From: Pachyseris speciosa
Taxonomy: Eukaryota > Cnidaria > Anthozoa > Scleractinia > Pachyseridae
Length of the DNA stretch: 64,000 bases
Reading direction: 5' to 3'
Assembly: GCA_016490735.1 (NCBI GenBank)
Contig: JAEMWC010000215.1
Location: 583,501-647,500 of the forward strand
This document shows, piece after piece, positions 1 to 10,219 of the stretch. The notes beneath the pieces are model-generated. The model saw only the letters and a list, made by a program, of their open reading frames with translations. It did not search any database and was not told where the DNA came from. The translations under genes and the position numbers were made by a program. How positions within the stretch are numbered: the stretch's first letter is position 1; each line of letters opens with the position of its first letter.

Positions 1-172
1 AACTCTTCTTCTAACCTTAGCTTTCTAGGTGGCCCTGTTCTGCTCCGACGTAAGCCAGAAAACTCTTGGAAAGGTGTCACAGCTTTTGGCCTTTCTCGTT
101 CGGTTTGTTTACTACCTCTCCAATACTGCATGTTTTAAGCTTTCGTTACAAGATCTCGAGTCGAACAGGCAC

Positions 173-334
173 TTAAAAGATTCCGTTGATTCCGTCAGAT
201 TCTCTAGTTAAATGCTCAAACCGCATTGATTTATAAACAGTAGGGTCGTCTTCGCGGGTGTCTGAAATCTCCGGCAGTTCGTCGTCTGATTCAAAACCCC
301 GTTTGCGTTTAGGGCTGAGAGCCCTTTCCCGCAC
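173..334 (-). CDS. Small nuclear-type protein, terminal coding exon
   Basis: 54 codons including the TAA stop. The exon enters in phase 0 after acceptor GACTACAG. It carries SPKRKRG followed by an acidic serine-rich stretch, a composition typical of disordered nuclear tails. Confidence 0.55.
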   Translation of the reverse strand: MRERALSPKRKRGFESDDELPEISDTREDDPTVYKSMRFEHLTRESDGINGIF

Positions 335-906
335 CTGTAGTCGATTTCGTTAACGCTTTTTTAGCGTGTTGGATTGGAAATACTTAGAAACCGTCATAAA
401 CAAGGAAGGGTAATCAGTTTCGGAATTATTTGGCGTTCGTTTTCCCTCAGGAAAATGGTTGGAGCAAACATAAGTGCCCTCCGCGCCCGGCATGGATTGA
501 AGCTGTCGCTTCTACTTTTGGCCACCTGCTTCTGCCAAATTTCGGCCAATTTCTTGTCTTTAGGCTACTTGTGAAAGATCAGCTCCGCAACGTGAGACCT
601 TTTAACAATATAATCGGGATAACGTTTGTCGAGCATGTGAAGGCATAGCAATCACGGGAAGTATTCCTCAGACAATAGGAATCCTGAACGAAAAGTGTCG
701 AGCTTACAGTTAAGCTTAGAAAGTCCGCGTACTCGAGGACTTCCTTGCCTGGCCTGGGCATCAGAAACTATTCGAGGCCCACCTTCACGTTCAGCCGACA
801 AGTAACTGAAGACTGTTTACTTGTTATTTTCATTACCTCTGTTCTCAAAGCAAGCTTTTAAAGACGAAGGTAGGACAGCCGTCGTGTTGATCGCATCGTC
901 CGCCAT
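173..906 (-). CDS. Small probable nuclear protein, multi-exon, function unknown
   Basis: Spliced minus-strand gene. Exon 1 is 906-837, starting with ATG in the context ATATGGCGGACG and ending in phase 1 at donor GTAATG. Exon 2 is 748-708, with acceptor CCAG and donor GTAAGC, ending in phase 0. The last exon is 334-173, with acceptor CTACAG and stop TAA at 175-173. Joined, these give about 90 residues starting MADDAINTT. The C-terminal exon is rich in charge: a basic NLS-like stretch (SPKRKRG) is followed by an acidic run (ESDDELPEISDTREDD). A possible extra 27-nt exon at 552-526 would keep the frame. I do not recognise the family. The phases agree and the composition looks coding, but no known domain backs the model. 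Nuclear location is inferred from the basic cluster only. The 3' UTR runs off the left edge and no AATAAA is visible there. Confidence 0.55.
526..552 (-). CDS. Possible 27-nt microexon of the small nuclear-type gene
   Basis: Phase-0 stretch encoding KLAEIWQKQ between acceptor GACAAG and a weak donor GTGGCC. If included, it joins smoothly to the charged last exon. The acceptor lacks a good pyrimidine tract, so skipping it (exon 2 joined directly to 334) is equally possible. Confidence 0.25.
708..748 (-). CDS. Small nuclear-type protein, second coding exon
   Basis: 41 nt that enter in phase 1 and leave in phase 0, encoding GKEVLEYADFLSLT. The acceptor is GGCCAG and the donor GTAAGC. An acceptor six bases upstream would hit a stop, which decides the choice of splice site. 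Confidence 0.5.
837..906 (-). CDS. Small nuclear-type protein, first coding exon
   Basis: 23 codons plus one base, starting MADDAINTT. The donor is AGAG|GTAATG. The following intron is only 88 nt (836-749), short but workable. Confidence 0.55.
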
Positions 907-1000
907 ATTTTTTAATGCTTGGCCGCGCGCTCGCCCCAATGTTTTTGCACCCCTACAAGATGGCGGAAAAAACCTTGAAAAGGTCTATTAGGCTAGAGTG
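907..1000. promoter_or_regulatory. Probable promoter of the minus-strand gene, with YY1-like motif
   Basis: GC-rich, CpG-containing stretch directly upstream of the minus-strand ATG. It contains CAAGATGGCGG near 957-967 on the plus strand, which resembles the vertebrate YY1 promoter/start-site motif. The layout would also suit a bidirectional promoter, but no convincing plus-strand exon starts here. Confidence 0.3.
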
Positions 1001-1126
1001 TTCAAAATTAAAATTGGAATTTATTCATATAAATATATATTTAGGTTAAACAGTTTAACCTCCTAGTATAGTTTTCACTGTTTTAGGAGCACCTCAATTA
1101 AAGATAAAAGATTAAAGAATACCTAT

Positions 1127-1457
1127 CTTGCATTTGTCTCCTTCGCAGACGTCTTTGGGCTCGTCACGCGTTCATTGCCCACGAACGTCTGCTGAACTGA
1201 ACTACCACTTCCGTTCGCGGCGGTTAGCCAGTCATAGTTCGTTTTCCAATTTATGGAAAGTAGGACTTCAACCCCTGGATTATTTTCAGAGACGATACAC
1301 GTGAATCGGGTGTCGATTTTCATTCTTACGCAGCTCGTTATTGGTTTCTTCAAAACAAAGGCTAACCGCCGACGAACGGAAGTGGCAGTTCAGTTCAGCA
1401 GACGTTCGTGGGCAAGGAACTCGTGACGAGCCCAAAGACGTCTGCGAAGGAGGCTCA
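1127..1457. mobile_element. Palindromic MITE-like element
   Basis: Two inverted arms of roughly 100 nt. The left arm (about 1131-1228) contains GACGTCTTTGGGCTCGTCAC and CAGACG repeats, and the right arm (about 1360-1457) is its reverse complement with mismatches (GTGACGAGCCCAAAGACGTC). The middle is about 130 nt with no transposase. The small open frames inside are by-products of the palindrome. Confidence 0.7.
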
Positions 1458-1489
1458 TCTTGCATCAGGTGCGCGGTGATTTGTGTGAC

Positions 1490-1640
1490 TGACCAACGGC
1501 CCAAGGATCCGGGATGGCCGAGGATGGATGTATTGATGGATGGATTCACTGACTGCCATTTGATTGGTTGATTAATTCATCGATTGCTTTCTTTACTGAT
1601 TATATTCACTGATTGATTCAATGGTTGATATGGACAGACT
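1490..1640. repeat. Degenerate GATT/GATG simple repeat
   Basis: Runs of ATGGATG and TGATTGATT-like units without a clean period. No coding signal is seen. Confidence 0.45.
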
Positions 1641-2094
1641 CCTTAATTTATCGTTTAATTTTCTTCAGTGGACCCAAATTTCCCGTTGTTACCATTTAGA
1701 GAATGAACTAATCAAGCGGGTAAACTAGTTGTTCAGTTTCTACTTGTTTTAATTGAGATATCTCTGAAAAGCATTTCAATCCCAAAAACTGCCGGAGTTT
1801 TCAGCACTCGAACAGCTCTGGTCAATAATCATACAGCCGAACCTGTATTCAGCGGTCACCCTTGGGTTATGGCTTAGTGACCGCTTAATACAGGCTGACT
1901 GCTTAATACAGGTTGCACAGAATACAGGTCAAACACATAAAAGCCATTTTGGAACAGTTTATACTCAAAGGCCCTCAAAAAAAATCACTTACTTGGTTAA
2001 GGACCCTCTGCACTGAATAGATTTGTATGACAATATTAACAGCAAGTTCCCCCGGTCAGTATTTGTATTATATTTGAGTGATTTCCTCAGTTTT

Positions 2095-2420
2095 AAGCCG
2101 CGGCTACACGAGCGATTTTTTGCTTGCGATGGTGATGCGATTTTTTGTAAAATTGTCGCGTCGCCGGCGCGCGATGAAAATCACCCGTGTAGCCACCCTC
2201 GCACAGGTGATGCGACAGCTCAAAAAATCGCAGAAAAAGAATCGCGAAAAGTTGAACTCATTCAATTTCTCGCGATTTTTTTCTTGCGACTTTTTACCTG
2301 TTGCGTTGCAAGTTCAAGGGTGGCTACACTTGCGATTTTCATCGCGCGCTGGTGACGCGACAAAATTGAAAAAATCGCATCACCGGCGCGAGCGAAAAAT
2401 CGCTCGTGTAGCCGCGGCTT
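2095..2420. mobile_element. Palindromic MITE, ends AAGCCGCGGCTACACGAGCG
   Basis: Inverted terminal repeats at 2095-2120 and 2395-2420 read AAGCCGCGGCTACACGAGCG and its complement. A second inner inverted pair (GGTGGCTACACTTGCGATTT and its complement) surrounds the centre. There is no transposase. The flanks outside both ends carry the same TGACCG(C/T)TTAATACAGGT-like unit, so the element sits inside an older small repeat array (about 1870-2490). Open frames across it are not genes. Confidence 0.75.
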
Positions 2421-2674
2421 TAGAGAGTGACCGTTTAATACAGGTCAACTCAATAGAAACAGCTCGTTGGGACTTAGTATAATACAGGTCAAAATTACAG
2501 AAATTAAGTGAAGGAATTTTAATTATAAAGGATCTCCATCCTCTTTGCTACCAGCTATTGTGAACAGACAAAGAAACTGGTCTCATTACTAAATTCTTTA
2601 TTTTATTAAATATGTCGGTTGCTAAATTAATCGCCCAATTTTATGTTGGACAAGTGGACTTGGCGTTGTGACAG

Positions 2675-2675
<1 letters not shown>

Positions 2676-2731
<56 letters not shown>
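2676..2731. repeat. (TTA)n microsatellite
   Basis: About 18 perfect TTA units. The next 100 nt (AAAGTTTATTACAAAC...) reads on the minus strand like the 3' end of a LINE, with AATAAA and then (AAT)n as tail. Confidence 0.85.
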
Positions 2732-2733
<2 letters not shown>

Positions 2734-2739
2734 TTTAAA

Positions 2740-4925
2740 GTTTATTACAAACACCTAGGATACATCAATTAGTATACCACAAAAAATTACAAAATATTAC
2801 TTAAGACACAATACAACTATTTTTACGTTTCTACATTGCATCACATCATTTATTGACGATTGGAAAAGTCACATGCAAATTACAGTTACCGGCTCTCCCG
2901 CTTTCCCACTGTGCCTCTTTCAAGTCAATATATGTGAGGAAATTTAAACTGTTTTGCTGACCTATTCTTGATTCAACATGGCTATGTTTGTATGTCATTT
3001 AATTAAAAAAAAAAAAACATTACATTTAAAAAATCGTGACAGCTACCCCAGTCGGACATCCACCGACTCTCACCGGGCACTCAGCTAAGCAACACGATAA
3101 CAACAGATGAAATCAATTTGCATTTTTGTTTTATAGCTCCATTACACTGCATGTTTCCATGAGGGCCATTTGTCATCCAAGTGAAATTAGAAACTATTGT
3201 CTCTCAAGAATTGCATTCCACTTTATATGCCATTCCACATCCCAAATCTATTCGTAATCTCCAGATCTTCATTAGTGACGGGTGGCTAAAGAGACATACT
3301 GTGCTTTGATCAGCCAGTAAGACAAGATACGGTGTTTTATTTCCACCCGCCAAACATCGCGAATGTCATTTAAACCTTTGCACCATGAGATGGAAATTTT
3401 CATATTCCATCGGTCCGGTAATATAGGCCGTCTCTGTTTGGCACACCGTCGTTTTCTGCAAGATGCCAGCGCTATAGACACGTTTCCAGACCGATTTAGT
3501 TCGTAATAATGATAGACAAACCGAACGATGATTGTTTAAAGTTTACAGCGGTGAACTAAGATTTTGGAAAATATCAGGCTTGATGAAGGGGCAAGTTCGC
3601 TTGAGCTCTCCAGGTGAGTTAAGTTATGCAGTTTTAAAACTGAGCTTTTTTCTTTAAATTCATGTCGTGTTAATGAGTGTACATGCTGTTTCCTCTTGTC
3701 CGGAATATTTCCATAACATGGTACCAACAACAACTATCTGTTCAAGAAGCAAAATCGGTTTTCAAGCCAACCAACTGAGTGTAAGCAATGGTTTCTGTTC
3801 CAAACCGTTTTTAGCCAGAATTGTCTGGTATACTTAGCTTCCTTCTCTCGAAGCATGAAAACGATGTTGTTATAAACGAAAGCATTCTTTCGTCTGGAAA
3901 TAATTGCACCACTGTTGATAAAAATCGATCAGCGGGTTGACTTTCGATTTTTTTTGTTCTTTCTTCAAAAATACTGCCACTCTCTTTTTAGGCCGTAAAG
4001 AAACACAAAATTCATTGTTTTGTCGCGGTACAGATAATTATAGATAATTGACGTCCTCTAAATTGCTGTTTTTCACCATTGTTTTTTTAAACATACTAAC
4101 AGTGATAAATAGCTTTCAAAAGTTATGCGATACTGTTACTGTCTGTGAATAACACGATTTGAGACTGTCTAGGAAACGAGTTTTATCCATTTTGGAAAAC
4201 AGAATGTTCATTTTCTGACACGCACATATGCCCGATATGATCATAACTAGTCAAGGTAACCCAGAGGTTAGATAGATTACAAGATGTGTCTGTTGTCATA
4301 TTTCTTCGAACAACTCGGTCGGCTTTTCCTTATATGGTAACTCCGTTGATAAGTAGGTGAAAGTGAAAATGTCCCTGAACGTAAATGGATATTGAGATAC
4401 GACTAAAGGTCGAAAATTCCTCTGCATGGTGTATACTGACCAGAGAGACAAATCACTTTAAATTATACCACGACAAGAATGCTAAACAAAAAGTGCGATT
4501 TTCGGCATTAATTTTGACAATGTCACTCCAGCTGACCTCAGACACAAGCTATTGATTTCCAGTTTTCGAGTGCCGCCAATCTTTTTTGTGTAAACAGGCT
4601 TCTGTCAGCACTCGCATTCTCGAAATTTTCACCTTCTTGATGTTTTGTTATCGCTGAATGTTTTCTCGAAAGATTTTGTAAACAGGAAATAGCAAAATAC
4701 AATAATACGAGAGATCGAAAGAACTGAGCTGATATATTGATAGTTCGGAGAATGAAAAAATTTCTGTTCCTTTAATCGCGAAAACCCTCGTTTAAAACCA
4801 GCTAGACTAATTTTCGAAAATGTTTACTAAACAGCCCGGACCCACGATATGATCACACTTCGCACATTGCACTGAAAACGTTCTGGATTGTCCCATCCGA
4901 AGTAAAGCTGGTGTGTTAAGATAAA
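2740..4925. other. Intergenic stretch, no gene seen
   Basis: AT-rich sequence with a LINE-like 3' end next to the TTA repeat and the exon-like stretch listed separately. I see nothing else that can be supported. Confidence 0.5.
3278..3470 (-). other. Exon-like stretch, unassigned
   Basis: On the minus strand an acceptor (CATCTTGCAG) is followed by about 83 open nt reading KTTVCQTETAYITGPMEYENF and on to donor CAAAG|GTTTAA. Composition looks coding, but I find no partner exon with a matching phase nearby. It may be an exon of an unrecognised gene, a decayed copy, or chance. Confidence 0.15.
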
Positions 4926-5297
4926 CAAGAGGCTACAATTAGCCTAAACCCGGGCTTGCAAAAAACAGTATTGTATCCCTAACTTAGTGCTAAACAAAAG
5001 AATAGAGGGAAGTCTGTCTTTCTTACATCGGACGCATCGTGTTTAGCTTGTGTTGGAGTCTATTTCTTTAGACCCCTATCAACATATATTCCTCTAAAAT
5101 ACAGCTCAACCATTGAGCACAATAATTATAACACTTGTAAAAAATATTTCTAAAAGAACAAGAAAAAGAGAAACAGAAAAAATAAAGCCCGTGATATATA
5201 CCACTAAAGGACATCGAACCCGGGTTAGCTGCGTCACTGGCAGGAACAATGACCTTTAGGCCACAGAGGTTTATCGTTATGCAAGATGATAAAAATG

Positions 5298-6977
5298 GGT
5301 TTACCTAAAATATGGAATCCGGAATCCGGAATCCGGAATCCGGAATCCGGAATCCGGAATCCAGAATGCGGAATGTGGAATCCGGAATCCGGAATACGGA
5401 ATATGAAATCCGGAATACGGAATGTACAGAAGTTTGGTAAAAAATTTTGACAAAGGTTGAAGTCACTTGGGTAATAATATGGTCAACAAATTATATGATG
5501 ACTTAGCCTGAGTTTTGCAGCAATCAAGCAATCAATCAATCTAGGGCAGCATTTTAATACTTTGGTTTTGCTTTTAATAAACCGCCTGATTCCTTTAAAG
5601 CACACAGCTTTCAATCACACTTCAACGATAGTAATCAATGTTTTGTGCATTTTGAACATTTTAAATTAAAATCATTTTAATTAAAAGCACCTTTTATTCT
5701 TTTTGTCGATGAATAGTGTTAGGCCTGTCCACAAGTTGACGGCAACTTTTTGAACAACTTTCGATTTTCGATCAACCTTTTTTGATTTCGAGCAACTTTT
5801 TTTCCGTTTTCAATGTTTTGTTATTGATTTCAGCTAGATCTTTATAAAACAAGAGCTATTTTAAACGCTTCGTGACCAAAAAGCACAGAAAAATCACTTT
5901 GCATATCTTGACTTAATTGCGCGTGGGAACGCTTACGCCTGATTGGTCATTGTCTGTTGCTCCATGCTGGAATGTTTGGGAACTGTATCGGCGCGTACAT
6001 TCAGGTTGTCGAGTGGCCGTCGATAAAACGTGGAACATGGGACATTCTGGAACATCCCGGTACATTCAGGAACATCTCCAAAAGACGAAGAAAGATCACT
6101 TTAAAAAAAAAACTTTTAAATATACAGAAAAAAAGAAACTAACACGAAATAAATATAATCCGAGAGATTAATTGGAGAAAAAAGAAGACAAAAAATATTT
6201 ATTTCAAAAAAAAAAAAAAAAAAGAAAAGACGTTTATAAATGCCCCACCTGGAAATGATAGCTATGGGGCTGGGTGAGGATTGTTTTAGCGCTTTCGTTT
6301 GCTTACAACATTTTCACCCCCATACAGTTGTACCGTCTTCAGTCATTGCTCTTTTTTTCGAAAAAACCTAAGTCAGTATGGTGCCCAATATACCTTGAAA
6401 CGTTTATATAGGAACCTTGAGCACGCAAAATCCGCTGCTCTCCACTTCTGATTGGTTAAGGATATCTACAACAACTAAAGACTTGGTCAGGCCTACTTTT
6501 ACAGTAGGCGATAAACGTGGTTAATCTGCTCCAAGAAAGATTTTTTTCCCAATAGCAATGCTTCTCACTCCGTTTTTGCAGCGATGGCTGCACTGCATGG
6601 GCCTGTTTGTTTCTTAAGGTTAAACTAGTGTGAAATCTCGCGGATCAGCTCTTTAAGTTGCATTTAATGATCCTGCATACGGTCTTTCTTAATAGTTATC
6701 CTTATATCCCTCCACATCGACTCAACTGGAAAGAACAAACCAAGTCCCAGACTAAGACTTCACTCCTGTCACCTACCTCCTCCTGTAAGACATCTATCGT
6801 TTTCATGGTCAGTGCTTATAGCTTAAGATCTTCGATTGCACCTGTCCTTTCTATTCCGAGAGAGTCGGGAACTTTTCAGCACTCGGCAGCAACTACTTTT
6901 AATAAGCTCCTGTAGCTATTGAAACATAACTGAGTATAACTCCTTTTGTCGTAGTGTGAAGAGACATTTTTTATCTT

Positions 6978-7059
<82 letters not shown>

Positions 7060-7158
7060 GGTTCTTTTAACCCTCTTATTAATTATTAATTCCAGTTTCT
7101 AGATTCCGTATTCCGGATTCCGGATTCCGGATTCCGGATTCCATGTTTTAGGTAAACC
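5298..7158. mobile_element. 1.86-kb inverted-repeat DNA transposon inserted in copy A (MULE-like duplication length)
   Basis: The ends read GGTTTACCTAAAATATGGAA at left and the inverse TTCCATGTTTTAGGTAAACC at right. Both run inward into tandem GGAATCC(GGAATCC)n units (5317-5425 and 7106-7142). A 10-bp flank GATAAAAATG (5288-5297) is repeated as GATAAAAATA (7159-7168), and the uninterrupted copy B has the sequence only once. A 9-11 bp target duplication is typical of Mutator-like elements. The interior (poly-A runs, a TTA microsatellite, GAACATTC-like repeats) shows no transposase, so it is probably non-autonomous. Confidence 0.8.
6985..7058. repeat. (TTA)n microsatellite
   Basis: More than 20 TTA units inside the MULE-like insert. 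Confidence 0.9.
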
Positions 7159-8235
7159 GATAAAAATAGTGCATTGATTCCAAAAAAAAAAAAAACTAAG
7201 CACCCTTGTTTTCGCTTCGATGGATAATTGTTTGAAAAAGGAAACGCTTATCGAACGATGTTGGATTTTTCGCATAAATGTGAATGGAGTCTCGGTGAAA
7301 TGTGAGTAGAAAATTAATTAGCAGAGTGAAACTGTTTACAAATACGTCAATCCAGGGTCATTTGAAACACAAGAAAGGAACGTTTCTGGACAGTTTCAAG
7401 GGACGCTAGTACATTTGTAAAATATAATCGCTTATCATTCAAAAATTAAAGTCCAGAAATTGAGATATTGTGGCAAAATAGTAAATAAACTACCTGTCAA
7501 AGTCTCAGGGGTGTGTGGTATCCCGTACTTGAGTTATTCAACAAAATGTTCATCTCAATGGAGCGGATACGGGAACACGGCAGTCCATCTGGAGTTAAAT
7601 TTTGGTCATGTTAAAAGCTTTCTTCTCGCTGTTGAACTTGCAAACATTCGTATAGACACTTGTCTTAACATATTGGTTGTTCAGACTTCAAAAACACAAG
7701 GTGAATCGACGTTTTCCGATACGTGACAACAGGCGTCATTCTTGCTGTTGATATGAGATTTACACTCGAATCACTCGGCCGTGAAAGGTCAAACTCCCTT
7801 TGTCTGTAGTCTCTAATTTTTGGCGCTTCCCTCGCGTCGCGTCTCCTCGCAACTTCGCGCGCGCACGTGCCCCCACAATCCGTCGCCAAAATTAGAGACT
7901 ACTCGCTGTCTACTAAAGCAGACACGGGGAAACACGGCAGTCCATCTGCCGTTCAGTTTACTCATGTTAAAAACTTTCTTCTCGCCGTTGAACTTCCAAA
8001 CATTCGCATAGACACTTCTCTTAACATATTGTTTGTTCAGACTTCAAAAGCCACAACATGAATCGACATTTTCCCATACGTGACAACACGCATCACTGTT
8101 GTTAAAAATAGTTAGCGCTTGCGCAGAAACGCCGGAAGTGCCATTTGCGGATGATACTCGACGACGAAAAAGAATTCGAGAACCGTCGGTAGTTCTAGAC
8201 CCGGGCGCCGCGCGAGACGCGCGCAGCCCGGGTAA

Positions 8236-10203
8236 CTAATAATTGACATATAAATATGGAAAATGAGCTTTTCCGGCTTTATGAAAAATGCGGGTGGTCA
8301 AACATTATTAGGAAGCCTTCAGGCCGCTACAAGCATACCGGTGTCGTCAAAATTTCAAAACGATTACGTAATCCGGTTTTACTGTTTGGTTACCTCTCGA
8401 TCTTAAAGGAGCTCGGTCACGATATTTTCGGTAATTGTTAGACACATAAAAAATAGACTGCGAATAGTCTCTAATTTCGACTTTTTTCTTTTTTTAATAA
8501 TAATCTTTATAGAGGAAGCTCTCGTCACATTACGCGGTTTTCAGGGAGGTCCTCACCATAGCGTAAAAAATATAAAACTAATTACAATCAGTCCCAGAAT
8601 TAGAAAGACTTAACTATCAAACCTTACTAAACTAAAGGTACTGAGATGCTAAAGTTATAATAAGAAATAAAACAATTCGTCAGGGAGACAAGCACAAAAG
8701 AGACAAGAACAAATGCAAATATGGCGAGGATGGTGAAGGATGGAGAAGATTGAAATGGATTACAAATGACCTTTTGAATTGAGTTTGAATAGCCAACCTT
8801 TGGTCAGTTAGTGGGTTCTTTGCTGTTCAATTCCAAGGCTGACTGGGCTTTTTAAATCGTTACATCAATTTTTGCGAAAGCGTCAGAAGAAAAACGCCTT
8901 TTTACCTTTGGTGAACATGTGCAAAATTTTCGATCCGTTGTTCTTGAAGAGAGTTGGTTGTCATTGCGGTGAGTGGTAAAGAACAAAAGCTTTTCCAGAA
9001 AGACCTATCAATAAGAAACCGGTATTTAGTTTAAGTGGTAGTTCCGAAGGTTTTCGTTTTCGTATGGGCCTAAAATAACTGGCATTCAAGATAACTGCAC
9101 GCATTCAGTACACGTGGCAAGTAGCACGGATGTGAGCGTGCGTGCAGAACTGGTTCCAAACATTTCTGGTGCGTTTGATAATTTAATAATTTACCGTATT
9201 AAAATGACAATAATTTGGTTGTTAATCGATCTCACAGGAAGTTGTTGTTCAAATAAACCAGGAGCGAAAGTACCATATATAAATATCTGTATTTGTGAAA
9301 AACGAGAACGGAACTCGAAACGTTCTTTAAGTACCGAGCGAACAAAAGAACAATTAAAATTAATGTAAGATACGGAGTTAAAATCAACCGGTTAAGGAAA
9401 GTCAGGGAAAGTGACTTGAAAACGCAACGGACAATCTCGTCTCCTTGGAAACGTTAATTTTGTTCGTGACGTCATAGTTTAGCCGCTCGTTTCAAAGACT
9501 GAACCGGATGACGACTGAATTAACAGAAACTAAAGAATGCGGTTCAATTATAAAGATGATTTTGTTTTACGTTACGCTGGAGAACGGATAACGTGAGCGA
9601 GGGGTACATATGAGGCAAGCATGTTACCGGGATGCTTTCTTTAATTGGTTTGTTTGAATTGTCTTAGTCGGTTCATCAGCCCCGTCCACGCAAGCTTCAT
9701 GTACGTAGATTCGTATTAAGACGGGAGTACACCTGAACACCGCTTTTTGTCGCCTAACATGGATCTAATGTTAATAACTCGTTCGCGTTTCAAGCAATCA
9801 AAAATACGTATGCTCATTACACGAAGCTATGTTGTGGGATATTTTCTGAATTTTTTGCCAGTGGCGGATTTTTGGGTATCAGATTTTGGAAGAGACAATT
9901 TTTCTCAAAGGATTAGTTAAATTTAGGGAAATGGGAAATATTGTAGATTTAATGAAGGTATAAAATTGGAATATGAAGTTGAAAATTAGTAGATGGAAAC
10001 CAAAACAGTTCCCTACCAACCTGGAGTGCCCTTGTGGGGTATAAACTGTCTGGTGGTGTTTCGAAACATATATTTACTTTTCAATCCCTTCTTTAAAATA
10101 AACTCCTTAAAATTTCACTCAGATTCACGTGTTTACGTACCCCCACCGTAATGTCCAGTCTGAAAGTTTCAGGCTGGCTTAATTTATTTACGTACACTTT
10201 CAG
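8236..10203. other. Region upstream of the kinesin gene, no gene seen
   Basis: It contains short open frames without splice or domain support. A TAGTCTCTAATTT motif near 8466 is shared with the inner inverted repeat of the adjacent element. AATAATAATCTTTATAGAGG near 8498 resembles an antisense retroelement 3' end. No promoter can be fixed. TATAAA is present near 10271, but that is downstream of the preferred start exon. Confidence 0.4.
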
Positions 10204-10219
10204 ATGAGTGGCGTCTTGT
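10204..10219 (+). CDS. Kinesin exon 1 (proposed 16-nt start exon)
   Basis: ATG AGT GGC GTC TTG T followed by a perfect donor GTAAGTAA. Phase 1 matches the acceptor at 10320-10321. The joined start reads MSGVLCSDVFDDP. An in-frame TAA lies at 10180-10182, so no longer start is possible without another intron. The intron would be 102 nt. An alternative start exon at 9759-9807 (MDLMLITRS, phase 1, donor GTATGC) is less convincing. Confidence 0.5.

Larger units (their letters stand above)
4926..8235. mobile_element. 1.4-kb unclassified element, copy A, split by a transposon
   Basis: The segments 4926-5297 and 7159-8235 together match copy B (31263-32686) almost base for base. The left end begins CAAGAGGCTACAATTAGCCT, with a small hairpin. 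The right end is a strong GC-rich hairpin of CCCGGGC, CGCGCG, AGA, CGCGCG and GCCCGGG. Inside are two diverged direct repeats (about 7560-7760 and 7915-8110). Between them lies an inverted pair, GTAGTCTCTAATTTTTGGCG at 7806 and its complement ending at 7903. A tRNA-like B box (GGTTCGA) lies on the minus strand near 5217. No protein of useful length is encoded. The class is unknown: no clear target duplication and no CTRR end were seen. Confidence 0.75.

Noticed and set aside
453..574. Signal-peptide-like plus-strand frame (MVGANISALRARHG...)
   Set aside because: No good donor follows, and it overlaps the minus-strand gene region where all frames are open. Not enough to call a gene.
955..1050. 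Plus-strand ATG in AAGATGGCGGAAAA as kinesin start
   Set aside because: A donor at GTCTAT would give the wrong phase for 10322. The later one needs AT-rich non-coding-like sequence and a weak donor. The 10204 exon fits better.
2078..2482. 134-codon open frame, plus strand
   Set aside because: Lies across a palindromic MITE; basic repetitive composition, no splice or domain support.
8256..8441. 61-codon frame starting MENELFRLYEKCGW
   Set aside because: No matching phase or domain, and the donor is weak. It is next to a transposon end.
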